Shown: positions 1 through 5,793 of the stretch, in pieces
Layout: every line of letters begins with the position of its first letter
Position numbering within the stretch: position 1 is the first letter of the stretch
Source of the DNA: Congzhengia sp045576635
Lineage (GTDB): Bacteria > Bacillota > Clostridia > UBA1381 > UBA9506
Length of the DNA: 15,089 bases
Assembly: GCA_045576635.1 (NCBI GenBank)
Contig: JAZNGT010000034.1
Location: 1 to 15,089 of the forward strand
Reading direction: 5' to 3'
The notes under the pieces: generated by a model
What the model saw: only the letters and a program-made list of their open reading frames with translations
Database searches by the model: none
What the model was told of the DNA's origin: nothing
Program-made: the position numbers and the translations under genes

Positions 1-846
1 ATATTTGTCGATTTCACTATTGTATTCGATAATGTGCGGAAGAAGCATTGCGTTTGCTCTGCCGTGCGGGATATGAAATGCCGCGCCGAGTTGGTGCGCC
101 ATACTATGATTGATACCCAAAGACGCAGTATTAAACGCAAGTCCTGCCAGGCAAGATGCAATATGCATTTTCTGGCGGGCGTGTGTGTCATTGTTGTCAA
201 GATAAGAACGAAGCAAAAACGAGCCTGTGATTTCTATTGCCTTTTCCGCAAGGGCAGCAGAAAATTCGTTATTTTCTGTGCTGACATAGGATTCAAGTGC
301 GTGTGTAAATACATCCATGCCCGTGTCTGCGGTGATAGAGGGTGGCACACTTTTTACAAGTTCTGCATCTAAAATTGCTTCGTCGGGAAGCAAGGAATCG
401 TTCGCGAGAGGGATTTTTGCGTGATTTTTCGTGTCGCTGATAACGGAGAAACTTGTAACTTCGCTGCCAGTACCGCTTGTGGTAGGTATTGCAATAAGGG
501 CAGGGCGCGGATAGGTAGGCTCTGCCTGAGATGCAACCTCGCGGATTGCTTTTGCAGAATCAATCGCAGAACCGCCACCGATTGCAATCAAAACATCTGC
601 CTGAAACGAAAGAACGGCGGAAACGCCTGATGAGATTTTTTCTATGGGCGGGTCGGGAATTACATCATCAAAAATCTGCCATTCAATCTTTGCTTGCTGC
701 AAGCGTGAGGTAATAAGATGTACCATACCGCTTTTTACAACATAAGGATCAGAAATGATCAGTGCTTTTTTATATGGAAGTTCAGAGAGGCGGTCAAGAG
801 ACTTCTCGCCGAAATATATTTGCGTTTTAATGTCAAAATGATTCAC
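1..846 (-). CDS. Iron-containing alcohol dehydrogenase (3' end beyond window)
   Basis: An NAD(P)-dependent group III (Fe-ADH family) dehydrogenase that interconverts primary alcohols or diols with aldehydes or ketones in the cytoplasm. The 282 visible residues include the family marks. The dinucleotide loop GGGS is at 90-93 and is followed by AIDSAK. The PTTSGTGSEVT stretch is at 121-131. The four expected metal ligands are D178 and H182 (in MDVFTHALE), H247 (INHSMAH) and H261 (PHGRANA). The protein lacks its roughly 100 C-terminal residues only because the window ends. I chose the GTG at 846, with AAAGGAAG 11-19 nt upstream; a second in-frame GTG at 858 sits against the same purine run and would be too close. 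It is transcribed alone and divergently from the NagB-like gene. The substrate cannot be read from sequence; it resembles the PduQ/EutG/FucO branch broadly. Family call is firm, exact function is not. Confidence 0.93.
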   Translation of the reverse strand, partial: MNHFDIKTQIYFGEKSLDRLSELPYKKALIISDPYVVKSGMVHLITSRLQQAKIEWQIFDDVIPDPPIEKISSGVSAVLSFQADVLIAIGGGSAIDSAKAIREVASQAEPTYPRPALIAIPTTSGTGSEVTSFSVISDTKNHAKIPLANDSLLPDEAILDAELVKSVPPSITADTGMDVFTHALESYVSTENNEFSAALAEKAIEITGSFLLRSYLDNNDTHARQKMHIASCLAGLAFNTASLGINHSMAHQLGAAFHIPHGRANAMLLPHIIEYNSEIDKY

Positions 847-883
847 TTTTAAAGCCACTTCCTTTCGTCTAGGATATGAAACT

Positions 884-912
884 AGTATACCATACTAAAA
901 CGTACTTTTCAA
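884..912 (-). promoter_or_regulatory. Sigma-A promoter for the alcohol dehydrogenase gene
   Basis: Read leftward, TTGAAA (907-912) is followed by a 17-nt spacer and TATACT (884-889), with a TG dinucleotide one base before the -10 (extended -10). It lies 38 nt upstream of the GTG start at 846. Confidence 0.8.
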
Positions 913-933
913 GAAGTGTTTTTATAAAATATA

Positions 934-962
934 TTGTGTTCAGAATGGATGTATAGTATAAT
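934..962 (+). promoter_or_regulatory. Putative promoter for the NagB-like gene
   Basis: TTGTGT (934-939), a 17-nt spacer, then a perfect TATAAT (957-962). The first four bases of the -35 that matter most (TTG) are present. It would give a leader of about 290 nt before the start at 1262. A second TATAAT at 1145-1150 could act instead but has no recognisable -35. Confidence 0.55.
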
Positions 963-1202
963 TGATACATACAGAATTAAAAAAATGAAAATGACAAGAC
1001 AATACAGTATCTTTTGTCCTGATTTTGAAGGGGTGAGTCAAAGTAGAAGCATTCTCTTGTTTGTTTGTTTGTTTTTTTACCTGCTGCGAACAAAATGATA
1101 AAAAATAAGTACGGAATGCTAAATACTATATTTTGCTTTTATTATATAATTAAACTTGTAAAAAGCGCGTTGTTATTGCGTTTTTTTAAAATTTTAAATT
1201 GT

Positions 1203-1228
1203 CCCGAAAGGACGGAACGTCTTTCGGG
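1203..1228 (+). promoter_or_regulatory. Leader hairpin upstream of NagB-like gene
   Basis: CCCGAAA (1203-1209) pairs with TTTCGGG (1222-1228), and inside it GACG (1211-1214) pairs with CGTC (1218-1221) around a GAA loop, leaving one bulged G. It has no T-tract after it, so it is not a terminator. It ends 18 nt before the GAGAGGAG ribosome site and could affect mRNA stability or translation; the role is inference. Confidence 0.55.
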
Positions 1229-1261
1229 CAGTAATAAATGAACTTTGAGAGGAGACTTACT

Positions 1262-2200
1262 ATGGACTTTTTAAGCACCGTTTCAGGCACCCTTTTGGAA
1301 GGCTTTTTCCCTAAGGGCTGGGATCTGAAAAAAATTGATGCATGCTGCGACAAAGGCGTTGCACGTGAAGATTTCTGGCACAAGGATTTTAATCCCGTAG
1401 AGTGCGAAAACATTTACGAATTTGACACATTAATGGGTCATGAAATTGCACTTCAAATTAAAAACGCACGCGAACGCGGCGAAAAACTTGCAATGATTCT
1501 TCCCGTAGGTCCTATGGGCATGTACCGTTGGGCTGTTTACTTCCTCACAGAATGGAACGTAAAATGTGACCACGTTTACACCTTCAACATGGACGAATGG
1601 GCAGACGCAGAAGGAAACACACTTCCCAATGACAACCCTGCATCTTTCGAATACAGCATGAAGAAAGCATTCTTCGATAAATTGGGAGAAAACACCATTC
1701 CCCCTGCACAGCGTAACTTTGCAACAAAAGAAAATCTTCCTACCTATCCTGAGAAGATTGCAGCGCTCCGTGCAGAAGGCGCAAAACTCGTTTTGGTATT
1801 CGGTATCGGCAGAGCTTGCCATATCGCATTCTGGGAACCCCACTTTGCTGAAGAATTTTCTTCTGTTGAAGAATGGAAAAAACAGTGTTACAGAATCGGC
1901 GCGAAACTCAATCCGCTTACTGTTGAACAGAACGCAGTTACAAGCTTTAAGAGCCGCACAACACTGGTTCCGTGCAGTGCAAACACCATTGGACCCGGTT
2001 TGTTCTTGCAGGCAGATTACATCATCGGCGGTTGCGACGGTGTGCTCGGACGTGGCATGAACTGGCAGGGCATGAGCTTCTTAACAACGCTCCATTACGG
2101 CCCCGATATGAACATTACATCATCCTTTATGCCCACAATGCCGGGTAAACTGTTCTACTTAAAAGAACTGGCTGGTCCCCTTGTGGCAGAATGTAACTAA
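1262..2200 (+). CDS. NagB-family sugar-phosphate isomerase/deaminase-like protein, atypical active site
   Basis: A 312-residue member of the glucosamine-6-phosphate deaminase / 6-phosphogluconolactonase fold, which acts on sugar phosphates in the cytoplasm. TFNMDEW (107-113) matches the loop carrying E. coli NagB Asp72 (here D111). The loop GIGRACHIAFWEP (181-193) matches NagB GVGNDGHIAFNEP: His143 (H187) and Glu148 (E192) are kept, but Asp141 is replaced by Ala185. The phosphate-binding segment is LPVGPMGM instead of LPTGGTPM. It is about 45 residues longer than E. coli NagB, mostly at the N-terminus. The start at 1262 has GAGAGGAG seven bases upstream; an in-frame ATG at 1238 lacks a ribosome site. 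It is monocistronic, between its own leader and a terminator, with no nagA or sugar transporter beside it. I am sure of the family; I do not claim that it deaminates GlcN6P. Confidence 0.85.
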   Translation: MDFLSTVSGTLLEGFFPKGWDLKKIDACCDKGVAREDFWHKDFNPVECENIYEFDTLMGHEIALQIKNARERGEKLAMILPVGPMGMYRWAVYFLTEWNVKCDHVYTFNMDEWADAEGNTLPNDNPASFEYSMKKAFFDKLGENTIPPAQRNFATKENLPTYPEKIAALRAEGAKLVLVFGIGRACHIAFWEPHFAEEFSSVEEWKKQCYRIGAKLNPLTVEQNAVTSFKSRTTLVPCSANTIGPGLFLQADYIIGGCDGVLGRGMNWQGMSFLTTLHYGPDMNITSSFMPTMPGKLFYLKELAGPLVAECN

Positions 2201-2211
2201 GATTTTTTTTG

Positions 2212-2242
2212 AAACGGCTGCGTTATCCGCAGCCGTTTTTTT
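2212..2242 (+). terminator. Intrinsic terminator after NagB-like gene
   Basis: An 11-bp perfect stem (2212-2222 with 2228-2238, core ACGGCTGCG), a TTATC loop and a run of seven T from 2236 to 2242, starting 11 nt after the stop codon. Confidence 0.95.
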
Positions 2243-2243
2243 A

Positions 2244-2272
2244 TTGACAAGAAAAGGCGAAAGTATTATACT
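2244..2272 (+). promoter_or_regulatory. Consensus sigma-A promoter for folC
   Basis: TTGACA (2244-2249), exactly 17 nt, then TATACT (2267-2272). It begins just after the upstream terminator's T-tract and gives a leader of only about 25 nt before the folC start, so expression is probably constitutive. Confidence 0.92.
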
Positions 2273-2303
2273 AAAATGGTGGATTTAAAAAAGGAGGTAA
2301 GCC

Positions 2304-3593
2304 ATGGAATACGCATATGTCACGGAATTTATAAACCGCGCAAAAAAGTTCGGTTCGCGGCTTGATTTAACAAGAATTACAAAACTTTGCGCGCTTTTGG
2401 GAAATCCCGAAAAGGATTTAAAATGTGTGCATATTGCAGGCACAAACGGAAAAGGTTCAACCTCCGTGTTTATCGCATCCATGCTGCAAGAAGCAGGGTA
2501 TAAAACAGGACTTTATACGTCGCCGTTTATTTATGACTTTAACGAAAGAATGCAGATCAATGGTGTCCCCATTTGTGACGAAACACTTTTGCATATTATG
2601 AAACAAGTGGTAGATGCAACAGAAAAAATGCTTTCCGAAGGATTTGAACATCCCACGGAATTTGAACTTGTTACCGCTGCTGCGTTTTTGTACTTTAAAG
2701 AGGAAAATTGTGATGTTGTTGTATTAGAGGTCGGACTTGGAGGAATACTCGATTCTACCAACGTAATTGAGAGTCCACTCGTTTCAGTAATCACATCTAT
2801 AAGTTACGATCATACGGAATATCTGGGGGAAACCTTAACCGAAATTGCAAAAAACAAGTGCGGCATCATAAAAGAAAACTGCCCTGTGGTATCGTATCCG
2901 TTTCAGGAAGATGACGTAAAAGTGGTGATACAAAAAACTGCAAAAGAGAAAAACGCGTATCTTACCGTTTGTGAGACGCAGACCTTACAGATAATAGACG
3001 TTACTTTAAACGGCAATGCATTTATGTATCAGGGGAAACAATATCAGACGACTCTTGTTGGTGAGTATCAGGTTTATAACGCAATTACTGCCATAAATGC
3101 CGTAGAACAATTAAAAACGAAAGGGTATATTCTTTCAACGGAACAGATACAAAATGGCGTTCAAAACGCAAAATGGCCCGCCAGATTTGAAATTTTGAGC
3201 AAACAGCCCACTATCATTGCAGACGGCTCACACAATGCGGATGGTATGCGCTCGTTTGTTAAGACTGCAAAAAAATGTCTGGGAGACAAAAAAGCGATTT
3301 GCGTGTTTGGAATGTTAAAGGATAAAGATTACAAAGCGTGTCTTAACATGCTTTCTGAACTTTCGGATACCATTGTTGTAACCGAGGTAAACAATCCGAG
3401 AACAGAGACAAAAGAAATGTTGGAAAGTGCGGCAAAATGCTATTTCAACACAGTTTACGGAAAGAAAGAAAATAAAGAAGCAGTGGCTTTGGCGCTTGAT
3501 ATTGCAAACAAAGATGACGTCGTTTTAGCGCTTGGCTCTCTTTATATGATGAAAGATATCAAAGAGGCGACAGAAGAATTGCTCGCGAAGTGA
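2304..3593 (+). CDS. folC: Bifunctional folylpolyglutamate / dihydrofolate synthase
   Basis: A Mur-ligase-family enzyme that uses ATP to join glutamate to dihydropteroate (making dihydrofolate) and to extend the polyglutamate tail of folates in the cytoplasm. It has 429 residues, the usual length. The P-loop GTNGKGS is at 46-52, the E-V-G-L-G-G stretch with LDSTNVI at 142-155, and DHTEYLG with the IAKNKCGIIK segment starts at 169. The C-terminal domain carries ADGSHNADGM, the counterpart of the family's DGAHN. The ATG at 2304 has AGGAGGT eight bases upstream. A consensus promoter sits directly before it. No terminator follows; the next promoter starts 19 nt past the stop, so some readthrough into the thiamine leader is possible. 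Whether both activities are present, or only the polyglutamylating one, cannot be told by eye. Confidence 0.95.
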   Translation: MEYAYVTEFINRAKKFGSRLDLTRITKLCALLGNPEKDLKCVHIAGTNGKGSTSVFIASMLQEAGYKTGLYTSPFIYDFNERMQINGVPICDETLLHIMKQVVDATEKMLSEGFEHPTEFELVTAAAFLYFKEENCDVVVLEVGLGGILDSTNVIESPLVSVITSISYDHTEYLGETLTEIAKNKCGIIKENCPVVSYPFQEDDVKVVIQKTAKEKNAYLTVCETQTLQIIDVTLNGNAFMYQGKQYQTTLVGEYQVYNAITAINAVEQLKTKGYILSTEQIQNGVQNAKWPARFEILSKQPTIIADGSHNADGMRSFVKTAKKCLGDKKAICVFGMLKDKDYKACLNMLSELSDTIVVTEVNNPRTETKEMLESAAKCYFNTVYGKKENKEAVALALDIANKDDVVLALGSLYMMKDIKEATEELLAK

Positions 3594-3600
3594 AATATTG

Positions 3601-3618
3601 TGTCAAAATATGTTGACA
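3601..3618. repeat. Inverted repeat overlapping the thiT -35 element
   Basis: TGTCAA (3601-3606) and TTGACA (3613-3618) are exact inverted repeats with a six-base spacer. The right arm is the -35 itself, so the symmetry may be accidental or may be an operator. Confidence 0.4.
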
Positions 3619-3640
3619 AAATAAAAAAACGTGATATAAT
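3613..3640 (+). promoter_or_regulatory. Sigma-A promoter for the thiamine riboswitch-thiT unit
   Basis: Perfect TTGACA (3613-3618) and perfect TATAAT (3635-3640) with a 16-nt spacer. Transcription should begin near 3647, about 25 nt before the riboswitch aptamer. Confidence 0.9.
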
Positions 3641-3642
3641 GA

Positions 3643-3660
3643 TTTTGAACTAGTTCAAAA
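3643..3660. repeat. 18-bp perfect palindrome at the thiT transcription start
   Basis: TTTTGAACTAGTTCAAAA is its own reverse complement over all 18 bases. It starts three bases after the -10 and spans the expected start site. It could be a repressor operator or a small 5' hairpin in the transcript; which one is inference. Confidence 0.6.
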
Positions 3661-3669
3661 AATATGAAA

Positions 3670-3760
3670 ACAGGGGAGCTTGTGTGACAGGCTGAGAGGA
3701 AGATGAAATCTTCGACCCTTATACCTGATTTGGGTAATGCCAACGAAGGAAGCATCTTGT
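3670..3760 (+). ncRNA. TPP riboswitch (THI box) aptamer
   Basis: It carries the conserved THI-box blocks in order: GGGGAGC (3673-3679), GGCTGAGAGG (about 3690-3699), then the GACCCTTATACCTGA block (from about 3713) and the TGGGTAATGCCAACG block (from 3731), ending with GAAGGAAGC before 3755. P1 can form between ACAGGG at 3670-3675 and the TCTTGT that ends the element. Aptamers of this class bind thiamine pyrophosphate and switch off thiamine uptake or synthesis genes. An intrinsic terminator 15 nt later and a thiamine transporter gene confirm the assignment and point to transcriptional control. Confidence 0.97.
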
Positions 3761-3774
3761 AAATTTGTATCTTT

Positions 3775-3807
3775 TGGTATACCCATATTTGGGTATACCA
3801 TTTTTTA
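3775..3807 (+). terminator. Riboswitch-controlled intrinsic terminator
   Basis: An 11-bp perfect stem, TGGTATACCCA (3775-3785) with TGGGTATACCA (3790-3800), a four-base loop and six T. It is the expression platform of the TPP riboswitch. The 5' arm is also largely complementary to the aptamer segment 3731-3742 (TGGGTAATGCCA), which would make a competing antiterminator when TPP is absent. Confidence 0.93.
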
Positions 3808-3825
3808 TTGAAAGGATACTTAAAT

Positions 3826-4386
3826 ATGAGAATTGAAACAAAAAAATTAACATTAAGTGCAGTTATGATAGCGCTAAGTGCAGTTTTAAGTCTGGTAAAG
3901 GTATATGAACTGCCGCTCGGCGGTTCTATTACGCTACTTAGCATGTTGCCCGTGGCAGTTGTTGCAATTTGTTATGGAACAAAATGGGGACTTGCAACAT
4001 CAGTGCTTTATGCAGTAGTGCAAATTGGCATGGATTTAGGAAAACTTATGGGTTACGGTATGACGGTAGGAACATGGATTGGCTGCCTTTTATTTGATTA
4101 CATTTTTGCCTTTGGAGCACTTGGACTTTCCGGTGTGTTTAGGACAAAGGGAACAGTTGGTATGTGCCTGGGCGTAACCTTATCTTTAATTGTAAGATTT
4201 ATTTCGCATTTTATATCGGGTGCGATTGTTTTTTCCGTGTTTTGTCCGGAGGGATGGAACGTGTATTTTTACTCGCTTTGCTACAACGGAAGTTATATGC
4301 TCCCTGAACTTATCATTACGGTGATTGGTGCGGTGCTTTTGTTCCGGTTACCGCAAGTAAAAAAATTAATAGAGGAAAGAAAGTAA
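3826..4386 (+). CDS. thiT: Energy-coupled thiamine transporter, substrate-binding S component
   Basis: The membrane S component of an ECF transporter that binds thiamine and imports it together with the shared EcfA-EcfA'-EcfT energising module, which is not in this window. The protein has 186 residues and about six hydrophobic segments. ELPLGGSITLLSMLP (28-42), GTKWG (51-55), a LFDYIFAFGALGLSG loop and the late YNGSYMLPE segment are typical of ThiT. I chose the ATG at 3826, nine bases after AAAGGA; a TTG at 3808 upstream lies in the terminator tail and is unlikely. It is the only gene of the TPP-riboswitch transcript and is followed by a terminator, so it should be expressed when thiamine pyrophosphate is low. 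Confidence 0.95.
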   Translation: MRIETKKLTLSAVMIALSAVLSLVKVYELPLGGSITLLSMLPVAVVAICYGTKWGLATSVLYAVVQIGMDLGKLMGYGMTVGTWIGCLLFDYIFAFGALGLSGVFRTKGTVGMCLGVTLSLIVRFISHFISGAIVFSVFCPEGWNVYFYSLCYNGSYMLPELIITVIGAVLLFRLPQVKKLIEERK

Positions 4387-4390
4387 TGAA

Positions 4391-4426
4391 AAAGACCGTA
4401 GCGTTTGCTACGGTCTTTGCTTTTTT
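4391..4426. terminator. Bidirectional intrinsic terminator between thiT and radA
   Basis: A 12-bp perfect stem, AAAGACCGTAGC (4391-4402) with GCTACGGTCTTT (4407-4418), and a GTTT loop. Rightward it is followed by GC and six T; leftward the stem ends in a run of five T. It serves both convergent units and lies between their stop codons. Confidence 0.93.
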
Positions 4427-5771
4427 AAAATAAAATTTGTAATGCTGAGGTTACGTTCTTTGCGTAAAATACATTCAAATCTTCGGGCGGTTTTAAGCCG
4501 CGTTTATTTGCTTCCGGAATGATGCACTTTGTAAACCCGAGTTTTTTCATTTCGTTTAAGCGCTTTTCAATCTGGTTTACTGCGCGAAGTTCTCCGGTTA
4601 ATCCTACCTCGCCGATGAGTGCAATTTCAGGGTCAATCTCCTTGTTTTTAAAGGCAGATGCAACAGCGCAGATAATACCCAAATCTGCGGCAGGTTCGTC
4701 GATACGCATACCGCCGATAATGTTGACATAAACGTCCTGATTTCCAAGGTTAAAGCCCACGCGTTTTTCAAGCACTGCAAGCAAGAGATTCACTCTGTTA
4801 TAGTCTGCACCGGTTGTCATTCTGCGTGGTGCAGGAAACGTGGTGGGGGAAACCAAAGACTGCACTTCGGCAAGAAGCGGTCTTGTGCCCTCCAAGGTAC
4901 AGATAACGGTGGAGCCTGATGTGTTTTTCGGTCTTCCTTCCAGCATCATGGAGGAGGGATTTTTCACTTCTTTTAAGCCCTCACCCGTCATTTCAAATAC
5001 GCCGATTTCGTTGGTCGATCCAAATCTGTTTTTTACAGCACGCAAAATTCTGTGACTTTGGTGGCGTTCTCCCTCAAAGTAGAGAACACAGTCTACCATG
5101 TGTTCTAACACTTTCGGGCCTGCCAAGTTTCCTTCTTTTGTTACGTGACCTACTACGAATACTGAAATTGCCTTTTCTTTGGCAAGTTTCATAAGTGTAA
5201 GAGTGACGTCACGCACCTGACTTACCGTTCCGGGCGCTGAGGCAATATCGGGATTATACATCGTCTGAATAGAGTCTACAATTAAAATATCAGGAAGAAT
5301 CTTTTCTGTATGCTTTATAACTGCATTGATATCTGTTTCCGTTAAAACAAACATATCTTGGGTAATTCCAAGTCTGTCTGCGCGCATTTTGAGTTGCTTT
5401 TCCGATTCTTCGCCTGAAATATAGAAAAAACTGGTGTCCTTTTCGAGTGATTTAATCAGTTGCAAAAGAATTGTAGATTTTCCAATTCCCGGTTCTCCGC
5501 CGACAAGTACAAGAGAACCGCGAACAATTCCTCCTCCCAAAACCCTATCTAATTCGCCGATACCACACACAATTCTTGGGTCTTTTGTAGTGTCGACGGT
5601 AGAAAGTTTTACGGGCGCGGCATACGATTGTGACACTTTTTTTGAGGTAGAAGAAGTTGCAACCACTTCTTCTGCAAATGTATTCCAGCCACCGCAGTCA
5701 GGGCATTTTCCGATCCATTTTGGAGATTCATAGCCACATTCTGCGCAGGTATATATAACTTTTGATTTCAT
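4425..5771 (-). CDS. radA: DNA repair protein RadA (Sms), branch-migration helicase
   Basis: A RecA-related ATPase that processes recombination intermediates and extends strand exchange on branched DNA. The 448 residues show the full domain order: a C4 zinc finger (C9, C12, C23, C26), a RecA-like ATPase with Walker A GEPGIGKST (92-100) and Walker B LIVDSIQT (D166), the RadA-specific KNRFG motif at 247-251, and a C-terminal Lon-protease-like domain beginning near residue 270. The ATG at 5771 has GGAG ten bases upstream. It is the last gene of a tspO - vanW - radA run, with a 22-nt gap to the preceding gene and the bidirectional terminator right after it. In many Firmicutes radA sits beside clpC or disA instead, so this placement is somewhat different. 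Confidence 0.97.
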   Translation of the reverse strand: MKSKVIYTCAECGYESPKWIGKCPDCGGWNTFAEEVVATSSTSKKVSQSYAAPVKLSTVDTTKDPRIVCGIGELDRVLGGGIVRGSLVLVGGEPGIGKSTILLQLIKSLEKDTSFFYISGEESEKQLKMRADRLGITQDMFVLTETDINAVIKHTEKILPDILIVDSIQTMYNPDIASAPGTVSQVRDVTLTLMKLAKEKAISVFVVGHVTKEGNLAGPKVLEHMVDCVLYFEGERHQSHRILRAVKNRFGSTNEIGVFEMTGEGLKEVKNPSSMMLEGRPKNTSGSTVICTLEGTRPLLAEVQSLVSPTTFPAPRRMTTGADYNRVNLLLAVLEKRVGFNLGNQDVYVNIIGGMRIDEPAADLGIICAVASAFKNKEIDPEIALIGEVGLTGELRAVNQIEKRLNEMKKLGFTKCIIPEANKRGLKPPEDLNVFYAKNVTSALQILF

Positions 5772-5793
5772 GAAAAATCAACTCCGGATAAAC

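Larger units (their letters stand above)
859..1261. other. Intergenic region between divergent adh and nagB-like genes
   Basis: About 400 nt without a convincing gene. It holds back-to-back promoters near 884-962, an AT-rich stretch, a (TTTG) run of four units ending in a T-tract at 1057-1078, an isolated TATAAT at 1145-1150 with no good -35, and a strong hairpin at 1203-1228 before the nagB-like ribosome site. A 37-codon ORF (985-1098) has no Shine-Dalgarno and was not called. Confidence 0.6.

Noticed and set aside
1057..1078. TTTG tetranucleotide run as a possible phase-variation tract
   Set aside because: Only four units, in the leader rather than in a coding sequence or between the -35 and -10, so no switching effect is evident.
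985..1098. 37-codon ORF in the adh-nagB intergenic region ending in a hydrophobic stretch
   Set aside because: It has no Shine-Dalgarno, and its hydrophobic part comes simply from the TTTG repeat and T-tract. It follows the 934-962 promoter but nothing else supports translation.
1150..1200. Possible terminator or hairpin around AAAAAGCGCG...TGCGTTTTTTT
   Set aside because: Only three GC pairs with a bulged G, and no gene upstream on that strand to terminate.
1430..1843. 137-codon antisense ORF inside the NagB-like gene
   Set aside because: Cys/Phe/Val-rich translation typical of a reverse-strand shadow, with no ribosome site and no family resemblance.
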